From Trichobilharzia szidati (lineage: Eukaryota; Platyhelminthes; Trematoda; Strigeidida; Schistosomatidae): 64,000 nt of DNA. A program made the position numbers and the translations under genes. The stretch covers positions 89,913,256 to 89,977,255 of the forward strand of contig OX235271.1 of the NCBI GenBank assembly GCA_944472155.2. The letters run 5' to 3'. Under the pieces are notes generated by a model that was not told where the DNA came from, searched no databases, and saw nothing but the letters and a program-made list of their open reading frames with translations. The stretch's first letter is position 1. Each line of letters starts with the position of its first letter. Below are positions 26,101 through 35,045 of this stretch, piece after piece.

Positions 26101-27290
26101 CAACTGATCTGAGTACCAGGCTTTCAAAAGTTCCCTAGCATTCTTCTTGCGTTATCTCTTAAAGGTGTCTACATTTATTTATTCAGTATTAGCTGAACTA
26201 GCTGGTCACTCCCACTAATATATCGAAAAATTTCATGTATTTTGACTGGTTTATGAAAATAAAGGCTGCGTCAGCTTGGAGCAGTACGATTTTTTTCGCA
26301 GTTGATACTACATATATAGACAACGTTGGTTTGGTCTCTTGTTGTTTGTTCTCTTGGTCTACGTAATACGGAGTGAAAAGATTGTATCCATTTTTCAGCA
26401 ATATCTGTTTTAAGGGGTTAAAATAGTCCAGAACTGATTTCCCTAGATGAAAGACAAGTGTTTTTGCCGTATGCTTTGGGAAGGGGGAGTTATGTAGTGT
26501 GTTCTGGCTCCTTTGAATAAAGTTAATATGCATGTTTTATATGTTGTTGAATTGTTACAATCAAGTATTCGGTTTGAATGAGTTGACTTACTGTATGTGT
26601 GTTTACGATTTCCCCGCATTTACTATCTTGTCCAAGAAACCCAGAAATGTGTTTTTGCTTCCTGATTTGTCGCCTGTTGTGGATTAAATGTCGCTGCAAA
26701 CGTTGTTCATGAGATAATGAGAGCTTTTTGAATCACTTCTCCTATTTATGATGACTGTGTCGTCCACGTGATGTAGCCAAATTTTTGATTTGATTATTAG
26801 ATGGAATATAGTTTCTAGTCTCTGAGTAACAGCTAATACTGCAGGTATTTGTGTTCCTTTTATCTGTTCACATATTTGACTACTGAAGTGTAAGTATGTC
26901 ACACTCTGTGAACTCCATTTAACTTAAACATTGAATTTTTGTGTATTCCCAGATGTGTTCAGCATTGTTGAATAATTGTTACAATAGTGACTTGTAAATA
27001 GAATACAAGTGGATGTCAGTTTTTATATTCATGTATTCACGAAGAATACGAGGAAATTTTTAAAGGTCTGGTACTCAAACGAATTAATGTAAGTGTAGAA
27101 CTTGGGCACTAAGGTAGAATGTACTTCCATATCAAGTCAGTTTGTTTGGCATGATATAAAGTGATGCAGTAAATAATATTGATCTGAAAATCTCCTAGGC
27201 CAAAACAATCATAGCGAAGGTCATCAAGAAAGGTAGTTATTTCATTCGTGAGGGATTTTAAGAGCTCATCCGTTTTGAAATTGGATGATG
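20156..27290. other. long AT-rich interval without recognised genes
   Basis: Scanned on both strands. Open frames at 20333-20716 (plus), 21631-21873 (minus), 22193-22390 (plus), 24655-24864 (plus) and 26198-26533 (minus) show no family motif and mixed low-complexity composition. A C run of about a dozen lies at 23925-23936. Two small perfect hairpins sit at 22673-22690 and about 22711-22724. It could be intron or intergenic DNA. Confidence 0.4.
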
Positions 27291-27650
27291 AAATTGAATT
27301 CCCTATTTAGAAACTTCACAGTGTGAGGTGAAAATTTGTCACAGTTTCCGCTGGGAATCAAAACTTATTGAATCATAATATGCTACCTGTTCATTTCTGC
27401 AGACTGTGATTATAAAAGTAGTTGGAAGTTACTTATGTCAGATCTAGGTGAGTGTTCTTTCGCTTGTTTGTGGCCGAACTCATAAGCGGTGTGCCTGTAT
27501 CTTCTCAGCTCATGGAGTCCAGTCATCCGGTCAGCTACCTGGGCGAAATGGTGTTAAATTGAATCGAATCCTTCATTTTAGAACTACACAGTTCGAAGTG
27601 AGGATTCACCACAATTTTTACTGCTCAATGTGAGTAGTCTACTACTGCTG
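27291..27650 (+). repeat. weak direct duplication, two copies about 265 bp apart
   Basis: 27291-27360 and 27556-27630 share a similar order of words: 'attgaat..', 'ttagaac/aac t.cacag', 'gtgagg', 'caca.ttt..gctg'. The match is imperfect and may be an old duplication. Confidence 0.3.
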
Positions 27651-28017
27651 ATATTGCTTAGTGGTTTGTGCCATCAGGGAAAATGAAACCGTGCAACCTG
27701 GAGCGAGCACAACGAAGACATTTAAATATACAATTTTAACTTTGTTGGAGGCAAATAAGTCTTAGTACTTTCATAAAATCTTATTCCATCGTAAATGTAT
27801 CTATTCAATGATACACAGGAAAATATGTTTCAGCTTCATTTTTCTTGAGTTTAACAGAAATGTTGTAGTACTAGTTTCGCTAATATGGTAGTTTTGTCGC
27901 TAGTTATTTCAAATTCAGCCTTAAATATCATGTGTCTGTGACTACCTTGATGTGATCGTAGGAACAGTAAGCGATATTGTGTTACTTTGTATTTGTCGTC
28001 TTTTTTTTGATTCACAG

Positions 28018-28184
28018 CTTGATTCCACACCGTACTTTTCAGTATCAGTGTAGAATTTTCAGCATGGATATCGGTAGCCCAAATTCAGGCCGACCATAGA
28101 TATCGGGTGTGCGCCGGCAGGGGATCGAACCTCGGACCATGTGCATGGTCGGCGAGAGTCCTAACCACTGTGCCACCGACGCAC
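28018..28184 (-). repeat. tRNA-headed SINE, 'CACCCGATATC' subfamily
   Basis: On the minus strand the head GCGTCGGTGGCACAGTGG has an A-box-like region and a B box (complement of gatcgaacc at 28123-28131). It is followed by CACACCCGATATC and then a body shared with 31763-31930 ('catgctgaaaattc'). The head's first seven bases can pair with CCGACGC in better copies, like a tRNA acceptor stem. It begins about 9 bp beyond the 3' end of tRNA-Leu, in the same direction. Confidence 0.75.
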
Positions 28185-28192
28185 AAAGCGTG

Positions 28193-28291
28193 TGTCGGAG
28201 GTGGGATTCGAACCCACGCCCACATCGTGGACCAGAACACCCAGAAGATTACTCTTGAGTCTGGCGCCTTAGACCGCTCGGCCACCCCGAC
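28193..28291 (-). tRNA. tRNA-Leu-CAA: tRNA-Leu(CAA) with a 16-nt intron
   Basis: The minus strand folds as a class II leucine tRNA. The acceptor stem GTCGGGG (from 28291) pairs with CTCCGAC, with one G-T pair, followed by A73 at 28193. The D-arm region TGGCCGAGCGGTCTAAGGCG is typical of tRNA-Leu. The anticodon stem CCAGA/TCTGG carries the loop CTCAAG, giving anticodon CAA at 28255-28257. The loop is interrupted after position 37 by 16 bases (28238-28253), the canonical site for a nuclear tRNA intron. A long variable arm with GTCCACGATGTGGGC follows, then the T arm GTGGG-TTCGAAT-CCCAC. Without the intron it is 83 nt, normal for tRNA-Leu. Its internal A and B boxes serve as the pol III promoter. 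No run of four T's follows on the minus strand until about 27823, so no close terminator is visible. Confidence 0.93.
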
Positions 28292-28565
28292 CTCAGCTAT
28301 TTAAGCTATTAAGTGAGTATGTAGACAAAGGTGCATGCTATTTGGCACCGGCTTCTTACCCATTAAATAGCTCAGATCAATTAATTGAGCTTCTTGCCTT
28401 CAACAGTCTGTGTTAGTATATTCCTGATAACAATTACTACTGAATAATGAAAAGTTAAACATCTGTTACTTTGGCTAAGAATGGTCGGTGTTTTGTCATT
28501 TTATTATTACTGAAACACCAGCTTAGCACATTACAGGCACCAACAGATGTACAACACGAAATCTT

Positions 28566-28988
28566 ATAGTTTATAAGAGGGCCGGGATACTGCTTGGACG
28601 TTCAGACCTAAGCACCTGGCTATCTTAAGGAGCCATCCCTTACCCTTGGACCTAAAGTCCGATCTACAAGGTGGTAGAGCGGCATCAGGAGATACTTTCC
28701 CATGTTTTCCAGGGTCCAAAACATGTCTGTACACCTTTCGATCCTTTTGGTTTCTGGTACCCATCTACACAGTAGATTTAGAGTCAGAGTTCTCTAACCC
28801 TTCTATGGAGACATGCGTATCCACCAGTCCAGTTGTAAGCACTAGACGTTCTCATTCCCTCCTTTCACTTTTGTGAGGACCATTGTCACTGAGTCAAGGT
28901 GGTGAATAAGACTTACCTGTGGCCGCATAAGGGCATTTTGAGAGGAACACCGGAGTCCACCTGCCGTCGGCCGTAACAGATGGTCTTA
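28566..28988 (-). repeat. unclassified interspersed repeat 'X', minus copy
   Basis: The minus strand of this stretch matches 29640-29786 plus 30016-30260 in order. Landmarks are 'ggccgacgg', then 'taagtc.cattcac', then 'gcttacaa..ggactgg' and 'aggat'. It is GC-richer than its surroundings. A 66-residue minus-strand frame at 28564-28764 has no known motif. The family could be the 5' region of a LINE, but I have no direct evidence. Confidence 0.55.
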
Positions 28989-29639
28989 TCACTTACCGAA
29001 CATACATCCTCCTACAAAATCCCTTATCAGTCAGTTTAATATTTATCTATTTTCAGTCTTATAAAGACTACACATTTAATTTTGTTTCATTCTGGTCTCG
29101 TTGGTAACAAAAACACGCACGGTATTGAAGTTAATGTGTCATTTTGATATGTACACACATTTTTTGGTTTTCTGAGTAGAGTAAACTTGTAAATATGCAA
29201 ATAATCATTGAGAACGAAAACAGTATGCTAATGTTTTTTTTCCTTCAAAATTTCTGTTAATTAATATATATTTTTTCATCTCCTGTCAATTTGTTCCTAA
29301 AGCACACTAACAACACACTATAAGCACTCATTCAATGAATATTGAAAATGATCGTGTTTATAAATTATTGCCATTTGTGATATGTGTACAGGAATTTTAA
29401 ATAATTGAATTGTAGTTAATTTACATATGTAATTTCATATTTGTACAACAAGTTTGTGACTTCTTCTTACTAAAGAAATTAGTCATAGTTTCGGTTTGAC
29501 CATAAACATCTAGTGAAATATACTTTTGTTGATTGTAGAATTATAAAACTTATTTAGTAGACACCTACTACATAGATAAGTGATATGTTCTCAACTCCTC
29601 TGATACTTCTTGGTTTTGCACTGAGTGTCCTAGGTTTAG
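28989..29639. other. AT-rich, nothing recognised
   Basis: Low-complexity T- and A-rich DNA with no supported gene. Confidence 0.4.
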
Positions 29640-30260
29640 TGTGCTTTTTACCGTTAAAGTATTCATGAGACAGTCTAGAACGGCCGACGGTAGGTAGACG
29701 TCAGTCTTTCCCCTAAAATTCTCCCATGGGGCTGCGTGTCTATAGTCTGTGATTGGTAAGTCCCATTCACTACCTGCAAGCAGCAGCGTCGGTGGTATAG
29801 CGGTTAGGACGCTCGCCGACCATGCACTTGGTCCGGGGTTCGATCCCCGGCCGAAGCACTCCTTTACCTCGCTGAGCCAGAAATAATGCTGGTAAAGAGG
29901 AAAGGTTGGGCATGAGGCTAGCAACTCCATCCTGTAAAATAAGCACTGCTACAGAAACTTCAAGCCACTAGCTTGAAGCCCTATGTTCCACTGGGGAACA
30001 TGAAGGAAAAAAAGGCAGTAGGAGTGTCCCTCACATAGATTAAAGGGTGAATACGGGTGTCTGGAGCTTACAATCGGACTGGTCGACGTGCTTGTCTATC
30101 TAGGGTAACTATAAAACCCTGATTCCAAACCTATGGTATACATAGGTTCCAGAATCCGAAAGGATTAAGTGGTATATAAACCTTGTGCATCAAACTTCAA
30201 ATCATAGCCTCGGAGTGAAGCCCCTCAAGGCAATCACCAGCTTTTGTCTGGTCATCCAGG
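29640..30260 (+). repeat. unclassified interspersed repeat 'X', plus copy split by a SINE
   Basis: Matches the complement of 28566-28988. The match runs to about 29786, is interrupted by the SINE at 29787-30015, and resumes near 30025 ('gagtgtccctcacatag'). The SINE therefore inserted later than this repeat. Confidence 0.55.
29787..30015 (+). repeat. tRNA-headed SINE with RTE-derived body and tail (good copy)
   Basis: The head GCGTCGGTGGTATAGCGG, with box-B GGGGTTCGATCCCC at 29833-29846, looks like a tRNA of the Asp/Glu type and carries the pol III promoter. The body ('gctggtaaagaggaaaggtt', 'gctagcaactcca', 'gctacagaaac') matches the 5' leader of the RTE element at 42950-43050. The tail 'ttgaagccctatgttccact' (29970-29989) matches the RTE 3' end at 46109-46128. 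The SINE is thus a tRNA head on a minimal RTE. Inserted inside repeat X. Confidence 0.85.
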
Positions 30261-30334
30261 CAGTATTCTAGATCTGGCACAAACTACAAGGTTTCGTGTA
30301 GCGCATCTTTTGGTTCCCATAACGTTCCAAGTTT

Positions 30335-30554
30335 TTTTCTATAGTTTGGTTTGTAAGGGTTAGTTATGTTTTTGCGAGTTGATCACGGACTGATACCAGT
30401 TAGAGAACCATTGAAAACCAGGGAGTACTGGACAGCTGTTTCATCCTTGTTTGGGATTCATCGGCAGTACGCACCCAATGGTTCTCTAACTGATATCAGT
30501 CCGTGATCAACTCGTAGAAACTTGACTAACCCTTACAAACCAAACTGTAGAAAA
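30335..30554. repeat. inverted repeat around a hammerhead-like core
   Basis: Arms of about 80 bp (30335-30414 and 30475-30554) are inverted copies about a centre at 30444.5. The outer parts are near perfect (atagtttggtttgtaagggt versus acccttacaaaccaaact). The loop holds the minus-strand hammerhead at 30425-30470. This is the junction of a minus-strand HHR repeat with the plus-strand repeat that continues to 30812. Confidence 0.8.
30425..30470 (-). ncRNA. hammerhead ribozyme motif with U4-to-C change
   Basis: The minus strand reads GTACTG, then CCGATGA, then ATCC-loop-GGAT, GAA, ACAG/CTGT, C, CAGTAC. Stem I (6 bp), stem II (4 bp) and stem III (4 bp) all pair. The G-C at the base of stem II is replaced by A-T on both sides. 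The only core defect is C for U at position 4 of CUGANGA, which should abolish or greatly slow cleavage. Confidence 0.75.
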
Positions 30555-30812
30555 TTAATCTGATGCTCGCCAGTGACTTGCTACAGGATGAAGTTTCCTG
30601 GAGTTCTAGTGAGAAGTCGTGACCAGTGAGGTCCAATTAGGTGTCACGTGTGTGGATGGATGTCCCACCAACGACACGAATTGGTAGAAGTTAGAATTCA
30701 TGAGCCACTGAATCGGGTTTCAGTGACTGAATGGTATACGAGCTTGCCTTGTAACCGGAAGGTCCTAGGTTCGAATCCCAGTGGGTGTGTACTGCCGATG
30801 GTTCCAAGTTTT
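30555..30812 (+). repeat. tRNA/hammerhead repeat, plus copy, truncated in the hammerhead
   Basis: The internal spacer ('aattaatctgatgctc', 'gttctagtgagaag') matches 58346-58420. It is followed by the tRNA-like segment with box B GGTTCGAATCCC (30769-30780) and the start of the hammerhead (GTACTGCCGATGG). The match ends near 30812. It continues head to head from the minus copy at 30335-30473. Confidence 0.75.
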
Positions 30813-31762
30813 CGTTTTAATGATAAATAATGAGTTTTCGCTGCAACGAAAGGAGCGTGTCTGAATTCATACTATCTGGAAAACCATTGATAGCAGTAGA
30901 AAAGCTCGTGTATCCGAGTTGTTATTTGGATGATTTTCGGGATTTTTAAGACAGAGTGTAACACCTTGACCTCTTTTTTACCTCCTACAAATTTGCAGTG
31001 TTGGTTAGAATATCAAACATAAAATTTACAATGCTTTCGCACTAATATAAAATAACGGATTTCCATGCTAAAATTTTCTCATTGCTCTGTGTGTTTGTTC
31101 ATCACTTCTAGGTTACGGTTGATTTTATTCAACAGGGGAACCGTTTCGCCGACTTGACCACTTTATGAAATTCATTCAAACAAGTATAAAAGTTAATGAG
31201 AACTGACACTGCTTTGATATCAAGACTGATATTTCATTGATGTTTACTTAGCTCTCTCCCTTTTTTTTACCATATTTTGTCCTTCAGAACTTTTTAACCT
31301 ATTGGGATATGAAAATAACGAACTTATGTGCTATGTCTCACATTTCAAAATACTGTTACTTCCTAGCCAGTATTAATATTCTCGACTGATGGGTGCAATC
31401 TTATCGTGGTTATTGCGCTGGCATACCACAGTGACCCAACGAGCTATATTTAGTTTAATGAATGCCCCTAAGTGGCAGAGAGGTTATTTAGATAACGATT
31501 AAACGGTGATGAACTGTTGTCTGGATTAGCTGAGATATGAGGTAGTGTCTTGGAATTAGAAAGTTACGTCAGACAGTTCTTCCTCTGATAATAATATATG
31601 GGCTAGATTCGCTAATTTAGCATCTAGAGTTCTAGGCCCACTAATTGTGCTTAGACTGAGTGGTACTCAGAAGGAATGAACCAGTAAAAAGCTAGACAGG
31701 CTTTAGGACATGAGGAAGGTTTATTGATTATGTCTTCACTCTGCAAGAAATTCCGAAATATA
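30813..31762. other. AT-rich, nothing recognised
   Basis: No supported gene or repeat. Confidence 0.4.
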
Positions 31763-31930
31763 GGTGGCACAGTGGTTAGGACGCCCGCCAACCATGCACG
31801 TGGTCCGGGGTTCGATCCCCGGCCGACGCACACCCGATATCAATGGGTTACTGATATCACATGCTGAAAATTCCATACTTGTGTCAAAAACACTGTGTGG
31901 AGTCAAGCTATAATAAAAAAAAATAAAAAA
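31763..31930 (+). repeat. tRNA-headed SINE, 'CACCCGATATC' subfamily, plus copy
   Basis: Head 'ggtggcacagtggttaggac' with box B GGGGTTCGATCCCC, then CACACCCGATATC, 'catgctgaaaattccatact' and an A-rich end 'aataaaaaaaaataaaaaa'. Same head as the RTE-tailed SINE but a different body. Confidence 0.8.
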
Positions 31931-31979
31931 GGTATGCTTTTCAACATCCAATAACTGCTATATTTCTTGATCTGGCAAT

Positions 31980-32760
31980 GTTTGGTCGTGAAGGGAGTGT
32001 CGATAAAATATATCGCACTAATCAAAGTAGAATATTCGAACTCACGCAGCCGCGTTAGAGCCTATAGGTAGTTTTTATCTGAAATGATGAGATGGTCCCT
32101 AACTTTAGCGGATGATATCGTCCTTCTAGGTGAAAATACTGACAAGATTCAGTGTCTTCTGAATACCTTGAGCAGAAATCTTGTTATGTTTGGCATGCGA
32201 TACGTCTTTGTCAAATGTAGGACTGGTATGCATCTACTTCCAGTTTAATGATAGGGATTAAAGTCAGTTAGTAGTGTTCTCTGAGCTGGTTGGTTTAGTT
32301 GCGGAGCTTTCGTCGTCGTTGAATTTCGTGACCACTTTGGTTATTTGCGAAGTTGTATCAGTTCTAATGAAATGGTCGCTGACGAAATCTCAATATGGAT
32401 AAAATTGCCTGTTGGGTATTCATTGATTTACGTCATCTCTGGTGTTGATATGATATCCGGTTATCGATTAAAAAGGAAGGCTGTTTGCCCTGTTCTTCTG
32501 CTTTACGGCCGTGAGATATGACTGTCGAAAGTGGAGTTGTGAAGTTGCATACCAGTTTAAGTGGCTTGGACACATATCATACATACAAAACCTGGCATCA
32601 GTTGATGGAATCTCTAACAGTTGGTTTGAACCAGGTAGAGAGGTGTAAACTGTTTGGTCCGCCTCCTCGAGGCTCTTAGAACCAATGACTGGAGACTACT
32701 GGTTATATGATCCAAAATCTTTCTCAGTGAGGAGAATGCATTCACTCTTTATAGTGTTTC
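31980..32760 (+). pseudogene. LINE reverse transcriptase relic (ADD motif)
   Basis: From 32105 the plus strand reads LADDIVLLGENTDKIQ and then LLNTLSRNLVMFGMR. This is the catalytic A/Y-DD block and the following region of a schistosome-type non-LTR RT. Downstream pieces recall the same protein in shifted frames: ISSNEMVADEIS near 32360, and LLLYGRE near 32500. The first follows an RT-thumb-like order. A closing segment near 32635-32700 is consistent with the end of such an ORF. No frame is long, so the copy is dead and 5'-truncated. The family is not the same as the RTE at 43 kb at DNA level. Confidence 0.6.
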
Positions 32761-33080
32761 AGATAGATTAAGTCTTCTTTTTTCTATTTTGCATTTGTGT
32801 ACAACAGTTCTACTTTGAAACTCAGTCACTTTTGGAAAAGTTATGGCCCAGAATAAACAGGCTTTGTGCAGTGCTTAAAGTCGTTCATACCTATCCCATT
32901 TCTTTCAGTGATTTAGACAGTAGACCAATACATTTATTCAATAAATGGACAATGGACTTTACCAATGAATCCTAATAAGGCCTGTGCACTAACAACTTCT
33001 ATCTAATTTATGTATTAAGTACAACTGTCAGATTTATAGTTTATTTTGCGGCTGAAGATGTTTCATAATTATTATCCTTC

Positions 33081-33102
33081 TTTATTTTCTTTTTTTTTTT
33101 AG
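33081..33102 (+). promoter_or_regulatory. polypyrimidine tract and splice acceptor upstream of the TNFAIP8-like exon
   Basis: Twenty pyrimidines in a row (33081-33100 but for two A's) run into AG at 33101-33102. The exon would start at 33103, leaving a 110-base 5' UTR before the ATG. It could be a normal 3' splice site of a 5' UTR intron or a spliced-leader acceptor; schistosomes use both. Inference from sequence only. Confidence 0.6.
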
Positions 33103-33212
33103 CTGAAAGTAGTTTATTATACAACTGACTGGTCATTCCAGTGAACGATCTTCTCTGCATATCATCTGCCTTCCAAAGCTTTCAGTTATTAAAAATCTTT
33201 TTTTCATAACTC

Positions 33213-33911
33213 ATGGTAACACCTGTTGGTAAATATACTCGTGACAATTCATGTGATAGCAGCCTTGACAATGATGACGATGATGATAATGACGATGAAA
33301 TCAGTTTAAGCTCTGAAGACGATCAAAAATCAAATAATGTATTAGACAAAAAGAATAATACACAATCAATATGGTTTCGTGCTCAAAAACGACTTGTCGG
33401 CCGAGTGATGCGAAATGGACAATCGATTAAATCTATCATTGGTAATCGAGCCTACAAGGCTTTAACTGCTTTATATGCTCTTATGAAATTATATATTAAA
33501 CCTGAAAGTGAAGTAAAACAATTGTACAAGTCATTGGTTAAAACAATTGGAAAAATTGGAGTTATCTCACAGCAACGCAGTTTATCTGAAGAAGATTATA
33601 CAAATATACATGAAATTAAAGAGAAAGGTCGTACAATTGGCTTAACATTGATAAGTTTTGCTCAAACAGATTATACATATAATTATGCTTTTCTTAAAGA
33701 ACAATTAGATGGTTGTAAAGATAGTATTTGTCAAGCTGTAACACCATATCTAAGTCAAAAGTCTGTTGAACGGATTAAATACTTTTTCAATGTACTTAGT
33801 TCAAGTGATTTTTTAGACGCTGTATACAATCAGTCAGCGAATGAATCCCAAAAAGCTGAACTACGTAATTTAGCGAATCATTTAAATCTTTTAATTAGTC
33901 AAATGAAGTAA
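33213..33911 (+). CDS. TNFAIP8: TNFAIP8 (TIPE) family protein, uninterrupted coding exon
   Basis: The 232-residue protein has a C-terminal domain (about 50-232) that follows the TNFAIP8/TIPE fold order. It opens with QSIWFRAQKRLVGRV, continues with KSLVKTIGKIGVI, then TIGLTLISFAQTDYTYN (in vertebrate members a similar 'SFxxVDYTF' block), and ends with FFNVLSSSDFLDAVYN and a final helix to MK. Family members form an all-helical hydrophobic cavity that binds phosphoinositides. In animals they act in apoptosis, immunity and lipid signalling in the cytosol and at membranes; that role is known for the family and inferred here. The N-terminal 50 residues are an acidic, Ser/Asp/Asn-rich, low-complexity extension (residues 19-37 almost all D, N, E or S) absent from the short vertebrate forms. 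The start is secure: an in-frame TAA lies at 33207-33209, two codons upstream. Codon use is AT-rich, as expected for a host gene. The symbol marks the family; orthology to one vertebrate paralogue is not implied. It is the only convincing host protein gene here. Confidence 0.92.
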   Translation: MVTPVGKYTRDNSCDSSLDNDDDDDNDDEISLSSEDDQKSNNVLDKKNNTQSIWFRAQKRLVGRVMRNGQSIKSIIGNRAYKALTALYALMKLYIKPESEVKQLYKSLVKTIGKIGVISQQRSLSEEDYTNIHEIKEKGRTIGLTLISFAQTDYTYNYAFLKEQLDGCKDSICQAVTPYLSQKSVERIKYFFNVLSSSDFLDAVYNQSANESQKAELRNLANHLNLLISQMK

Positions 33912-33957
33912 AAAAAAAACAATTTGTCAGTCTCTTCCTTGTTTTATGATCTCAGAG

Positions 33958-33963
33958 AATAAA
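33958..33963 (+). terminator. AATAAA polyadenylation signal, proximal
   Basis: AATAAA 47 bases after the TNFAIP8-like stop codon. It would give a very short 3' UTR; a second signal lies at 34159. Confidence 0.45.
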
Positions 33964-34158
33964 AGGTGCACAGTGACACTTGTGTATGAAGTATTTAATA
34001 TAGGATATAACATATTGTATCTAGGATTTGTCGGCTTTTTTATTCCTATATACATTTATTATATTATGAGACGTGTTGATTTCTGAATCAGTAACTGTAA
34101 TTATTTTGTTCACAGATTGAATAAGACAATTGTTATTATCACGTTTGTAATCTTGTAA

Positions 34159-34164
34159 AATAAA
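34159..34164 (+). terminator. AATAAA polyadenylation signal, distal
   Basis: AATAAA about 250 bases past the stop, followed by the T/GT-rich 'ttgcttgttactactatctt'. A plausible 3' end for the TNFAIP8-like transcript. Confidence 0.45.
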
Positions 34165-34314
34165 GTGATACCAGTTAACTTTTGCTTGTTACTACTATCT
34201 TCTTTCATTCTGGTAGCTATATGGCTTGCTTTTCTGTGTGTGGCACTACTTCGACTGAACGTTTTATATTTTCAAAAATAAATGATTGAAAAGAATATCT
34301 TTGTTTATTATTGT

Positions 34315-34460
34315 TATTATTGCGGGCCGAAATAGCTTGGGGGGGGGGTAACGTCTCTGACTGCAGCACGGCTTCGAATCTCAGAAGGGTTATGAGTTCC
34401 TTCAAAGCTGCAGATACGTCTTGCTGGCTAGTGGATGCTAACATGTAGGAAACCTCGGTT
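34315..34460 (+). repeat. possible tRNA-like segment with a G10 run
   Basis: A run of ten G's (34340-34349) lies in an A-box-like context (gaaatagcttgggg). A B-box-like GGCTTCGAATCTC follows at 34370-34382. It may be the head of another SINE; no second copy is evident in this window. Confidence 0.3.
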
Positions 34461-34509
34461 CAAGGCTTCACGACAATCGCCTCCAACTGTCTAACATCAA
34501 CAATTCACA

Positions 34510-35045
34510 CTGCTGTTTTCGGCGAATTCATTCACTTAGCTGTACAATCGCATTTGTATATATTTATTTTGTGTTTGTGTGTACATTACGATTGTTAAAC
34601 AAAAATAATTAGTTAGGGTTACTGTTTACGTCATCAAAATGTTTCTAAAATGTGATGAATAATCAAAATTGTAACTACGGGGGGTGGTGAAGATTGATAA
34701 GTATCGATAAGAGTTGAGTAATATGAAATAGGATGTTAATGGAGACACGTGTTCAAAAAATAAATTATCCAATAGGTGGAAAGAGTAAATAACGGGTTGT
34801 TTAAGAAGAAGATGTTACTGAGATGCCATACGAGAGAAGCTTCTTGTGACTTTGTAAATGATCTACAAATACTTACCCCCCGTGGTTACAATTTTGATTA
34901 TTCATCACATTTTGATAACGTAAACAGTAACTCTAACTAATTTTATTTTTGTCTGACAATCCTAATTTACACATATACACATAATAAATATATATGAATG
35001 CTATTGTACAGCTAAGTAAATGAACTCCGCGAAAAGAATCTCCCC
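34510..35045. repeat. large inverted repeat: two facing ends of a TIR family
   Basis: Arms 34515-34695 and 34870-35035 are inverted copies with small indels, separated by about 180 bp. Landmarks are 'gcgaattcattcacttagct' on the left, its inverse 'agctaagtaaatgaactccg' on the right, and 'aatcaaaattgtaac' versus 'gttacaattttgatt'. The same end sequence occurs singly at 36205, 36858, 54040, 62145 and 63245. Orientation suggests two elements whose ends face each other rather than one foldback element. Confidence 0.65.

Noticed and set aside
29787..29858. tRNA gene call on the SINE head
   Set aside because: The head has good A and B boxes and an acceptor-like stem, but it recurs as the start of a dispersed SINE, with degraded anticodon arms. 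Only 28193-28291 was kept as a tRNA gene.
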